DNA from: a virus
Length of the DNA stretch: 52,583 nt
Direction: 5' to 3' (one strand)
IMG/VR virus record: IMGVR_UViG_3300010371_000043
Span: 1-52,583 of that record
Numbering within the stretch: the stretch's first letter is position 1; each line of letters opens with the position of its first letter. The notes beneath the pieces were generated by a model that made no database searches, was not told the origin of the DNA, and saw only the letters and a program-made list of their open reading frames with translations. A program made the translations under genes and the position numbers. This document shows positions 1 to 7,224 of the stretch, piece by piece.

Positions 1-1
1 A

Positions 2-805
2 CTGGCGACCCAGCGGATCGACAAGTTGCGCCATAACTTCGGTCAGATCGGCCTGCTATATGCGCAGTACCTCGGCATCAACCACGCCGCGATCCTGCAG
101 CAGGTCACCAACGCGGCGCTGGCGTTCGAGCAGTCGCTACGGAGTACGCAGGAAGAACGCCTCTGGATCGCGATGTGCGCCTGTCTGGTGGTGGGCGCCG
201 AACTCGGCAACAAGATGGGAGCCTCGTTCGATCCGCCCGCGCTGCGCGCCTTCCTGCTCGACGTCTACGCCAAGCAGCGCGCCATCCGGGACGCCTCGAA
301 CCTGCGCGCCGGCAGCAAGGACAGCGCCGAGGATATCCTGACGTACTACCTCAAGGCCAAGGTCGGCCGGAAGCAGTGCATCTGGACCGAAGGGCTGGCC
401 GCGGCGTTCGGGCGACCCAAGGACATCACCGTGCTCGGCGAGCCGCCGGCCAACACCCAGAACGATGGTCTCATGGTGCGCTTCAACGTCACCACCAGAC
501 AGATCATCTTCTCAAAGCGTGACTTCCACGGTTTCTGCCAACTGAACAAGTTCGCCTACCAGATCACGGAGGAGAGCCTGATCAAGGACTATGGCGCGTC
601 GCTGCAGAAACTGCTCCTAGGTGCGGGCACCAGCTACAAGCTCCTGCGCGAGCCCTGTATCGTGATCCCGACCCCTCCGGGAAGCGACCTAGAAGGGATG
701 CTCATGAACCGATCGGGACAGGCGACCGCCGGTGCGTCTGAACCGAACCCCTTAGACACCGGCATCGGAGCCCCTGATGGCAATATCGAACAAAGCCCTG
801 TTTAG
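2..805 (+). CDS. C-terminal fragment of a large phage replication-type protein (helicase/primase-like, DUF927-like?)
   Basis: The frame is open from the first base of the window, so the gene begins outside it; the TTG at 26 is only the first possible internal start. About 267 residues are visible. The N-terminal half is helical and reads like the end of a helicase/primase-associated domain (HNFGQIGLLYAQYL, then ERLWIAMCACLVVGAELGNK). The C-terminal half has a winged-helix look (DILTYYLKAKVGRK). The tail is Pro/Gly-rich and probably disordered. I associate this architecture with the C-termini of large phage DUF927-type proteins, but no Walker or primase motif lies in the visible part, so the function is inference. 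It overlaps the next gene by 29 bases. Its missing N-terminus and the broken gene at the other end of the window suggest that replication genes lie in unsequenced DNA between the two ends. Confidence 0.5.
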   Translation: MATQRIDKLRHNFGQIGLLYAQYLGINHAAILQQVTNAALAFEQSLRSTQEERLWIAMCACLVVGAELGNKMGASFDPPALRAFLLDVYAKQRAIRDASNLRAGSKDSAEDILTYYLKAKVGRKQCIWTEGLAAAFGRPKDITVLGEPPANTQNDGLMVRFNVTTRQIIFSKRDFHGFCQLNKFAYQITEESLIKDYGASLQKLLLGAGTSYKLLREPCIVIPTPPGSDLEGMLMNRSGQATAGASEPNPLDTGIGAPDGNIEQSPV

Positions 806-1097
806 TATCGACCAATGCCTCTTGGCCGTGCGCGCGGAAATTATCCGCGCCAAGGAGAAGCATCCCGGCGACTTTCACGGGCCGCATGAAGCCTATGCGA
901 TCGCGCTGGAAGAAGTCGATGAACTCTGGGATAAGATCAAAAAGGACGGCGGCGGTCGCGACTTTGCGGCCTACAGGGAGGCGACGCAAGCCGCCGCCAT
1001 GTTCGTGCGATACATGGCAGAAGTCGCTCAGCCACAGCCGCATACGTCCCCGCAGCAGCCCCCAGCACCGCTGGACACAGTAGAGTTGGATGATTGA
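777..1097 (+). CDS. MazG-like all-alpha NTP pyrophosphohydrolase-type protein
   Basis: A 106-residue helical protein. The core has a PHEAYAIALEEVDELWDKIK segment, whose acidic EExxE-like pattern is what MazG/dUTPase-like all-alpha NTP pyrophosphohydrolases use to bind magnesium. A second helix (EATQAAAMFVRYMAEV) follows, then a Pro/Gln-rich tail. The family hydrolyses nucleoside triphosphates to monophosphates, and phages use such enzymes to adjust nucleotide pools. GGAG lies 6 bases before the ATG. The gene overlaps the end of the preceding one by 29 bases, so it belongs to the same rightward unit, and it is the last rightward gene before the leftward cluster. The substrate cannot be read from sequence. 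A MazG-like fold with another role is possible. Confidence 0.6.
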   Translation: MAISNKALFSIDQCLLAVRAEIIRAKEKHPGDFHGPHEAYAIALEEVDELWDKIKKDGGGRDFAAYREATQAAAMFVRYMAEVAQPQPHTSPQQPPAPLDTVELDD

Positions 1098-1254
1098 CGT
1101 AGAGGATCGTCGCAAGGCCGCTCACTAGGAGCAGCAGACCCGCAGAGAAGGACGCCCGCAAGGCGTCCTTTTTGCTGACGTGGAGGATGTAGAGCGCCCA
1201 TATGAAATCCACCACGAACATCAAAACGAACGCGAGGACCCACTCGCCGATCAC
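937..1254 (-). CDS. Small multi-pass membrane protein
   Basis: The GTG start at 1254 overlaps the stop of the upstream gene (GTGA), which suggests translational coupling. The first ~75 residues hold three hydrophobic helices: WVLAFVLMFVVDFIWALYIL, ASFSAGLLLLVSGLATILYV and LLCPAVLGAAAGTYAAVAE. A short basic cytoplasmic loop (HVSKKDALR) joins the first two. This matches a small three-helix membrane protein that I recall from other phages, of unknown function. The last ~30 residues (after AERLL) are Arg/Pro-rich and lie antisense to the MazG-like gene at 777-1097, so they may be read-through rather than functional. The membrane part is well supported; the exact C-terminus is not. Confidence 0.6.
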   Translation of the reverse strand: MIGEWVLAFVLMFVVDFIWALYILHVSKKDALRASFSAGLLLLVSGLATILYVNHPTLLCPAVLGAAAGTYAAVAERLLPCIARTWRRLASPPCRPQSRDRRRPF

Positions 1255-1478
1255 TTGCTGTTCTCGATGATCTTGAGGGCTTGCTGCGGGGTCTCGTGAA
1301 TGAAGAAGCTCCCGTTCGAGGTGCTGATCTTCGCATTGGCGCCGGGTGCCCCGTCGGTCGCGTGGGTGACAGAGAGGATTTGATGTGGGTCGACCCAGAC
1401 CCCGTTGCCGTCCGGGGCAGTGAAGCAAGCCAGCACCAAGGAAAAGATCAGAAGGACCGGGGCGAGGAAATGCATCAT
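1251..1478 (-). CDS. Small exported protein or lipoprotein, function unknown
   Basis: 75 residues starting MMHFLAPVLLIFSLVLACF: a short N-terminus, a hydrophobic core and LVLAC, which resembles a lipobox with Cys as the acylated residue. The mature part (VWVDPHQILSVTHA, then NAKISTSNGSFFIHE) resembles a small beta-rich phage protein family that normally lacks a signal peptide. The export signal could therefore be an addition, or the start could lie further in. AGGTG precedes the ATG by about 5 bases. The start overlaps the stop of the upstream gene (ATGA), placing it in a chain of coupled mini-genes. No function assigned. Confidence 0.65.
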   Translation of the reverse strand: MMHFLAPVLLIFSLVLACFTAPDGNGVWVDPHQILSVTHATDGAPGANAKISTSNGSFFIHETPQQALKIIENSK

Positions 1479-1639
1479 GACCGCACCTGTGTTGCTCTGA
1501 ACTGCAGCTTGCCCCCTTCGGCAACGCGGTAGTCCACTCGATGGATCAAACCACACTGACAGCACTGCTCTCGCTGCCCCTTCCATTCGACGGTGACCCA
1601 ATCCCCGTCATCGATTTGTACAATCGGCCGCTTGGGCAT
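1475..1639 (-). CDS. Small conserved-type phage protein with Cys cluster (54 aa)
   Basis: 54 residues: MPKRPIVQIDDGDWVTVEWK, then a CCQCGLIHRVDYRV segment and a basic C-terminus. The CCxC pattern followed by His could bind zinc, but only three cysteines and one histidine are close together. The start overlaps the stop of the upstream gene (TGATG), and the stop overlaps the next start, so the cluster is translationally coupled. The HRVDYRVAEGGKLQFRA stretch resembles tiny proteins common in alphaproteobacterial phages (recalled, not searched). Function unknown. Confidence 0.7.
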   Translation of the reverse strand: MPKRPIVQIDDGDWVTVEWKGQREQCCQCGLIHRVDYRVAEGGKLQFRATQVRS

Positions 1640-1776
1640 CAGTCTGCTCCCACGAGCCAGTCTGGATTTTCGACGCTCTCGAACACATGCGCGTCGTCAT
1701 CCACAAGGTGGTAGCGTCGCTTCCGTGGCGGCGCGATCGTGGTGTTCTTTCTTTTCACCTTTCGAGGGCGGGACAT
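1639..1776 (-). CDS. Small basic protein (45 aa), function unknown
   Basis: 45 residues: a Lys/Arg-rich N-terminus (MSRPRKVKRKN), then RRYHLVDDDAHVFESVENPDW and a short tail. The stop overlaps the start of the next gene (TGATG). The basic start suggests nucleic-acid or membrane-surface binding, but nothing more specific. It overlaps the preceding 48-residue gene by 80 bases in another frame, which is long for this genome, so one of the two may be shorter than drawn. Confidence 0.55.
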   Translation of the reverse strand: MSRPRKVKRKNTTIAPPRKRRYHLVDDDAHVFESVENPDWLVGAD

Positions 1777-1843
1777 CGTGAAGTTCCGAACATTTACGAC
1801 AGAGAAAAGTTGGCATGGCGTGGGGGCAGTCGGCGGTGATCAC
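1697..1843 (-). CDS. Small CxxC protein (48 aa), GTG start
   Basis: 48 residues with the N-terminal pattern ADCPHAMPTFLCRKCSEL, a possible zinc knuckle (C-x2-H then C-x2-C). The GTG start overlaps the stop of the upstream 64-residue gene as GTGA, which is the main support for it. Its 3' half overlaps the next gene, and the C-terminal half is low in pattern and may not be functional. Function unknown. Confidence 0.45.
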   Translation of the reverse strand: MITADCPHAMPTFLCRKCSELHDVPPSKGEKKEHHDRAATEATLPPCG

Positions 1844-2034
1844 GGTAGGGGGAGGTCCTTGTCGCCGGTGCGCTTCGAGACACCCTTGCTGGACCCCTTG
1901 GTGTAGTCCTGCTTGTTCGGCGGCCCTAATTCGCCGCACTCGTCGTCCTTGAGGAACGACCGGGTACGCAAAAGCGTAGGGCCGCCCTTTGCGGCGTCGA
2001 GGTCTCGTGGCATTTCGCCCTTGGTGAGTTTCAT
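1840..2034 (-). CDS. Small hydrophilic protein (64 aa), first gene of a coupled mini-gene cluster
   Basis: 64 residues, rich in Lys, Gly and Asp (MKLTKGEMPRDLDAAKGGPT, then KDDECGELGPPNKQDYTKG). The start is well fixed: AGGAG lies 7 bases before the ATG. It sits just downstream (leftward) of a perfect copy of the dispersed GTTACCG palindrome at 2061-2085, so the cluster of six genes it leads is probably controlled by whatever binds there. Function unknown. The sequence looks disordered. Confidence 0.7.
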   Translation of the reverse strand: MKLTKGEMPRDLDAAKGGPTLLRTRSFLKDDECGELGPPNKQDYTKGSSKGVSKRTGDKDLPLP

Positions 2035-2060
2035 GTTCGTGCTCCTGCCTGCAGTTCGAC

Positions 2061-2085
2061 CGCTGTTACCGGGACGGTAACAGCG
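2061..2085. promoter_or_regulatory. Dispersed palindrome copy 1 (GTTACCG-GGA-CGGTAAC) with extended arms
   Basis: A perfect inverted repeat with 11-base arms around GGA; the 17-base core is at 2065-2081. It lies between the stop of the 1709-residue protein gene (2091) and the start of the leftward mini-gene cluster (2034), about 26 bases before that start. It could also fold as an RNA hairpin, but no T-run follows, so an operator is more likely than a terminator. Confidence 0.7.
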
Positions 2086-2090
2086 GTGCC

Positions 2091-5000
2091 TTAATGACCA
2101 ACTAATTTGTTCACGCCCTTCTCAATCAGGCCGGCGGGGCGCTTCTCGCGGGACCGCTCGCTCTGAGCGTTCCGTTTTGGTAGCTGATGCAACCACTTAC
2201 GGGCCGCCGGGCTGGGGTTTTTCTGGTCGGCTAGCTGGTCCCGGATAGCAGCGCCCGGCCCCTCCCCTTTGTGCCACGCGTTGGAGGCGGTGCTGTACGG
2301 GCTGATCGCCGATCGGGCAACCCAGTCCACGGCTTGGCCGGCCGCCATGGCGGCGTCCGTAGGATGGCCCTTGGCGGCCCGCGAGAGCGTCCCGGGATCG
2401 ACGATGGCTTTCCCGTTATAGTCCTTGCCGCCCGTCAGAAGCTGCCATACGGCCGTGGTGAGGGGTGCCAAGGTGAAGGTGCTGCGCGCGAACGAGGTGA
2501 GGTCCTCTTCGCCCCGGAGTGAGGCGGCGACATGCGACGGGACCGCCAGCGGCCCGCGGCGCTGCTGCGATGCGTCCGGGTTGCCAGTGAGATACCGCGC
2601 CAGCTTGTCCATTTCGTAGTAGATACCGCCCAGCGCGGCGAGCGCCACGATATTGCCGGCGGCCTCGGCCTTGTCCCTCCCGTTGCCGTGGACGACGTCC
2701 TTGAAGATGTTGGCGTAGCCGTTCCACACCCCGTAGTGGTAGTTACCGAACATGAAGACGGATTTTTCCCGCATCAGCTTGGCAATGGCGCGGCTTCCCA
2801 TCACGTTCATCGGGATGTCGTAGTTCGGCATGTGGCGCTCAAGGTCCACGATGGCGTCGCGCATCGTCATCCCCTCAGCCATACGTTCCTTGACACCTTG
2901 CGTGATCATGACGTCGTGGGCGGCCCACAGAATGTTGCGGGAATTTCTGTAAATCGCCTTCACAAGATCGGTGGGGCCGACACCGAACTTCTTGGCGACC
3001 GGGTCCCATTTTGACGGGTTGATCTCGAACTCGTGCCCGAGGCGATCGGCAAACGCCTCGACGAAATTATGCATCCGCAGCGGGCGATAGATCAGGCTCG
3101 CGCCGTTGTCCGCCAACTGCCGTTGAAACGCGTCCTGCTTCATGACCGAAGCAAGACTGTCGGCAGACGTACTGGCCAGCCGACCGTACTGTTGCGGCAA
3201 CAGCCAACGATAGCCGCGCGCCACGAACGCGTGGGTTAATTCGTTGAACATGTGCGGGATCGGGTTCCAGAACAAGGTCTTGGCCAGCGCCGTGTTGACG
3301 CGGCGCACGACGTCAAGGGCGCTATCGTTGAGGCCCGGCTTGGCAAAGTTGTCGAGGACGTCCGCGATGTGGGGGTCCATGCGATACCCGTCAAAATTCG
3401 GTAGCTTGGTGGTCACCCAACCTTCTTTCGCCTCGTGGCCCTTCGCTGCGAGAAGGCCCATGTCCTGCAACTGCTTTTTGACTTCCTCCATCGCGTTCAG
3501 GCCGTCCCACAGATCACGCAGTTCTTGGTGGGCAATGCCCGCCGACAGGACGGGATCGTGGTAGTAGCGCACGCGCATACCGTTCTCGAAGCGCGCGTTG
3601 TCTTCGATCTCGTCGGTCAGGGCCTGTGTCATCGTGTAGCTATCGTTGCCGACCTTGTAGTGTTCGCCTTCTTTGAACTCGAAGTCCGGGTCGCGGATGC
3701 GGGTGGCCTTCCCGTCGTCGAAGACGGTGTACCCATCCTTGTTGACGTGAATGACGAACCGTTTGCCGTCGGCGTCACTCTGCATCGCCATGAACGGCCG
3801 ATCCTTACCCGTCGATTGGGCACGCGTGTTGACGGCACTCAGATCGAGTTTACCACCAGCGACCGGATCATCGTCTTCCTTGAGGATATTATACTCGGCT
3901 GTCGACCCCTTGGTGACGCGCATGACATGGGTCGGTGTCTTCACTTTCGCCGCAAGCACCCCGGGGAATTTATCAAGGATGGCGTCATAGAGCGCCGTAT
4001 TCTTTTCGAACATCGGCTTGACGTACGAGTTGAACGCGGCTTCCTCCGCGGGCGGCAAAGAAGAGAGGTCGTTGCGCTCCCACGCACGATAGGCGCGTTC
4101 CAGCGCTTTCTTGTCGTCCAGAGGCTTGGGGAGATCGTCCGCCCAGTCCATGATGTCATATTTGGTGCTCGTGCTGTCGCGGCCCACCTGTGTCAGGAGC
4201 CGATTGGCATCACGACCAGCTTCCTCGGCGGATGATTTAGCGTCGCGGGCGAAGCTCCATTTCGGTACGACCTTCTTCCAGTAGTCGCGGATGCCGGATA
4301 CAGCGTCGCCCGCACCCTCGAACCCGCCAAGGCCGCCACCTGTCGTGTCGTTGACGAAGTGGTCGAACAAATCCTTGACAACGCCTTTCTTCTGGGCGGC
4401 CTTGTTGACCTTGGCACGTTTTTCAGCTTCAGCGGCCTCCGCTTCAGCATCTTTCGCCCTAGCGGCTTCCGCGGCCTTCCCATAGGCGTTCTTGGGCTCC
4501 GGTGGTTTGACACCGGCTCCCTGCGCCGCGAGACGTGCGGCCTTCTGCCGGGCCATTTTTTCAGCGACGGTCTCCGTCGGTGCCTCGTTGATCGGTTCCG
4601 CAGGCTTTTTACCGGCTGCGAGCAGCGCGTCGGCGATTTTCTCCACGTCCGCGGGCTTCGACATGTCATAGTCGGGCTTCGGCTGCGGCAGGTCGGCCGC
4701 CGACGTGACGTTCTTCACTTCGGCGCTATCGGGCGTCTCTTCGAGGTCAGGCGCGGCGTGTGTCTCCATCGCCTGCTCAGCGGTCGGCCCCCGGCGCTTC
4801 TCGATATCGGCGTTGATGCGGTTGGTCTGCCGCGAGATATCCACCCCGGTCTTCTCGGGATCGCGAAGCAGTTTTTCTTCGGCCAAAAATCTATCGACGC
4901 CGATCCGCTTGTTCACGAGATCGCGCGCCTGCTTGGCCATCATGTACTCAGCCGGCTTCTTCGCCGCCTTGAGCGTAATCATATGTTGCGCGGCGTCCTT

Positions 5001-7220
5001 ATAGAGCGCAGCGGCGCGAGCGCGGGTTTCCTCGGGAGTTTCGAGATTACCGTCGCCGGCGTTGGCACCCTTCGGCGGGGCGTGCTCGTCGAACGCCGTC
5101 TTGAGCCCATCATAGGCGGCCTGTTTCTGCGCGGCCTCGTCCTTGTTCTTGGCCTCGACCGTGATGTCGCCCATCTTGACTTTGAGGTTGTCGCGGTTGC
5201 CCGGCACGCGCGGGACCTGCAACTCCTGCTTCGGCGCGACGCCGGTGGTGGCCACCTTATAGACGGTCGCCGCCTTCTTGATCTGGTCGGCAACAGGCAG
5301 CGCCTCGAACGCGTCAGCGGCCTTGTCATTGCCGGCGTCGCGCATCGCCTTGATCGCCTTACCGACCACCTCGGGTAGCGGCTTCTCGCCCATAGTCGCA
5401 CCGCTCGCCAACGCGGCCTGCGCGCGGCTTGCAAGGTCATCACCCACAATTGATTGTGACTTTTCCGTCACATTCGTATCTGACGGCGCGTTCTGATCCG
5501 TTAAGGTTTTTTCACCTTCTTGTGGAGCCACAGGTCGCTGAACACCCTCCTCGAAAGTTTTGGAGAAGGGCTTCGTCTTCTTGGCAGGCTTGGCGAGCCA
5601 ATTTTTAAGATCATCCTCAGACACCTTCGTAATGGCGCCCAGTCGTTCAGGACCACGGCCGTCAGAAAAGCCTGCGTTGTAAAGTTCACGAACGCGGTCA
5701 GGCGTCGTCGTCCCGGCGAACACCTTGTGCTCGTCGAACTTGCCGGTGTCGGCATCTTTCTGGTCGACGACATAGGTGTTCTCCCCGCCTTTGGGATCGA
5801 ACGCGATGTCGACGTTGTCACCGTCGGCTCCGCGCGTCCCTTTGAGATCGCCGTAGTGATACGGCATCTGGACTTCCCACGGCACGGGGGCGCCGGGCTT
5901 GGACTTGCGGATCGAACCCTCCGCGTTCTCGATCGAGATTTTCTTCCCAGCGAACGTGCCGGGTGGGTGGCCCTTCTGGAAATTGTCCGCGTCGATCTGC
6001 GCCGGCGACGGCGTCGGGTGCGCGTCCGACGCGGCCGTGTTGACGCGATCACTCAGTGTGAGCGTCGGCTTCGCCTTGTTCACCTGCGCGGCGGCACTCT
6101 CGATGCCGGTGTCGATCGGTGCCTCAGCAGGCTTTGTTACCGCGGCGGTAACGGGCGCTTGCGGCGCGATCCCCGTCTCCACCGGCGTGCCCGAGGGCTG
6201 CGTGTCGGCGACCTTCTGGATGCCGGTGTCGATCGGGATTTGCTCACCGGGATTACCCGTCATCGGGCGCGGCACGTTGGGGGTGCTCCGCACGAGTGGG
6301 TTCCCTGCCTCAGTCGGCGCGACGCCGGGTTGGTTGTCGCCGGCAAGGGCGGCACCAATATCAGGCGCCACGTCGCCCTTGGAGAGCATGTCCTTCTGGC
6401 CGCCGGTGACAAAGTTCTTCGCTTTGCTGTAAAGTGTCTCCGACCGCTCCGTGTTCAGGGTAGCCGGCGAGATATCGTCCTCGCTCGCTCGCGCCGGGTC
6501 TACGGCCGGCGCTGGTACGTTGGGGCGGCCGGGGACGAACTTCCCCGCCATCCGACGACCGATGCCCACGGCGGCCTCGCCGAGGCGATTGGTGTTGGGT
6601 GCCAGTGCAAAGGCGCCGGCGTTCATGGCGATTGCAGCCGGGTCCCAGTCGCCCTTGCCGGCAGCTTGTTGGCCGGCTTCCATACCACCACCAACGACTG
6701 CCGCGGCACCGCGCTGCACGAGTGAGGCTGGCGTGAACGGGTTCATCCCCACCAGACTGCCCACGATGTCGCCCGCAGTGGAGGATTTGGGGTTAGCCTG
6801 CGCATCGGCGGCCATCTGGGCTTCGTCGTTCCACCCGATGGCCTCCTTGGCTTTGTCCTGCGCCCGCTTCGCCAGATAGGCGTTGACGAGCGCACCAGCG
6901 CCCGCACCCACGAACCTACCGACCGCGGCACCGACGGGGCCTAGCGGCGCACCGAGCGCAGCACCGACTGCCTCACCTGTACCCGCACCCGCAAGGCTGG
7001 CGACACCGGGAACTACCGTATTGGCGACATGGCGCACGAACGAACGCACAGGACTTTCGTGCTCTGGCTTCTCGTCGAACTGGGCAAATGGGTTATCAGC
7101 TTCTGCTTTGGGCGCCGGACCGAACTGGGCAAAGGGGTTCTCTCCGTCGCTTCCACCCTGCGGCGTCTGCGACTGGTTATCGTCCGCTTCGTCGAACTGA
7201 GCGAAGGGATTATCGGCCAT
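2091..7220 (-). CDS. 1709-aa internal virion / polyvalent-type ejected protein with pyrophosphatase-like (InPase) domain
   Basis: The largest gene. Residues 1-50 carry three copies of NPFAQF (4-9, 28-33, 43-48), a short motif typical of internal virion proteins. Residues ~66-118 form a glycine-zipper-like hydrophobic stretch that could enter a membrane. Residues ~415-540 (GTFAGKKISIENAEGSIR, then PYHYGDLKGTRGADGDNVDI) match what I know as the phage InPase-type domain of polyvalent proteins, which are thought to be ejected with DNA. Residues ~550-950 are charged, Ala/Lys-rich and partly coiled coil. The C-terminal ~700 residues include SFARDAKSSAEEAGRDANRL and NPIPHMFNELTHAF, resembling a polyvalent-associated domain (LPD38-like, uncertain). 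It is last in the structural operon, the usual place for ejected proteins. A dispersed palindrome lies inside it at 6136. Confidence 0.8.
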   Translation of the reverse strand: MADNPFAQFDEADDNQSQTPQGGSDGENPFAQFGPAPKAEADNPFAQFDEKPEHESPVRSFVRHVANTVVPGVASLAGAGTGEAVGAALGAPLGPVGAAVGRFVGAGAGALVNAYLAKRAQDKAKEAIGWNDEAQMAADAQANPKSSTAGDIVGSLVGMNPFTPASLVQRGAAAVVGGGMEAGQQAAGKGDWDPAAIAMNAGAFALAPNTNRLGEAAVGIGRRMAGKFVPGRPNVPAPAVDPARASEDDISPATLNTERSETLYSKAKNFVTGGQKDMLSKGDVAPDIGAALAGDNQPGVAPTEAGNPLVRSTPNVPRPMTGNPGEQIPIDTGIQKVADTQPSGTPVETGIAPQAPVTAAVTKPAEAPIDTGIESAAAQVNKAKPTLTLSDRVNTAASDAHPTPSPAQIDADNFQKGHPPGTFAGKKISIENAEGSIRKSKPGAPVPWEVQMPYHYGDLKGTRGADGDNVDIAFDPKGGENTYVVDQKDADTGKFDEHKVFAGTTTPDRVRELYNAGFSDGRGPERLGAITKVSEDDLKNWLAKPAKKTKPFSKTFEEGVQRPVAPQEGEKTLTDQNAPSDTNVTEKSQSIVGDDLASRAQAALASGATMGEKPLPEVVGKAIKAMRDAGNDKAADAFEALPVADQIKKAATVYKVATTGVAPKQELQVPRVPGNRDNLKVKMGDITVEAKNKDEAAQKQAAYDGLKTAFDEHAPPKGANAGDGNLETPEETRARAAALYKDAAQHMITLKAAKKPAEYMMAKQARDLVNKRIGVDRFLAEEKLLRDPEKTGVDISRQTNRINADIEKRRGPTAEQAMETHAAPDLEETPDSAEVKNVTSAADLPQPKPDYDMSKPADVEKIADALLAAGKKPAEPINEAPTETVAEKMARQKAARLAAQGAGVKPPEPKNAYGKAAEAARAKDAEAEAAEAEKRAKVNKAAQKKGVVKDLFDHFVNDTTGGGLGGFEGAGDAVSGIRDYWKKVVPKWSFARDAKSSAEEAGRDANRLLTQVGRDSTSTKYDIMDWADDLPKPLDDKKALERAYRAWERNDLSSLPPAEEAAFNSYVKPMFEKNTALYDAILDKFPGVLAAKVKTPTHVMRVTKGSTAEYNILKEDDDPVAGGKLDLSAVNTRAQSTGKDRPFMAMQSDADGKRFVIHVNKDGYTVFDDGKATRIRDPDFEFKEGEHYKVGNDSYTMTQALTDEIEDNARFENGMRVRYYHDPVLSAGIAHQELRDLWDGLNAMEEVKKQLQDMGLLAAKGHEAKEGWVTTKLPNFDGYRMDPHIADVLDNFAKPGLNDSALDVVRRVNTALAKTLFWNPIPHMFNELTHAFVARGYRWLLPQQYGRLASTSADSLASVMKQDAFQRQLADNGASLIYRPLRMHNFVEAFADRLGHEFEINPSKWDPVAKKFGVGPTDLVKAIYRNSRNILWAAHDVMITQGVKERMAEGMTMRDAIVDLERHMPNYDIPMNVMGSRAIAKLMREKSVFMFGNYHYGVWNGYANIFKDVVHGNGRDKAEAAGNIVALAALGGIYYEMDKLARYLTGNPDASQQRRGPLAVPSHVAASLRGEEDLTSFARSTFTLAPLTTAVWQLLTGGKDYNGKAIVDPGTLSRAAKGHPTDAAMAAGQAVDWVARSAISPYSTASNAWHKGEGPGAAIRDQLADQKNPSPAARKWLHQLPKRNAQSERSREKRPAGLIEKGVNKLVGH
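6136..6152. promoter_or_regulatory. Dispersed palindrome copy 2 (GTTACCG-CGG-CGGTAAC), intragenic
   Basis: A perfect copy of the 17-base dyad inside the 1709-residue protein gene, where it encodes VTAAVT. Its identity with intergenic copies suggests a protein-binding site retained within coding DNA. Confidence 0.6.
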
Positions 7221-7224
7221 GGTC

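Noticed and set aside
3435-6725. Long rightward open frames (for example 4359-5378 and 5520-6725) opposite the 1709-residue protein gene
   Set aside because: Their products are Arg/Val/Leu-rich with no domain pattern, they have no ribosome-binding sites, and they are the usual antisense shadows of GC-rich coding DNA. The leftward frame has recognisable domains.
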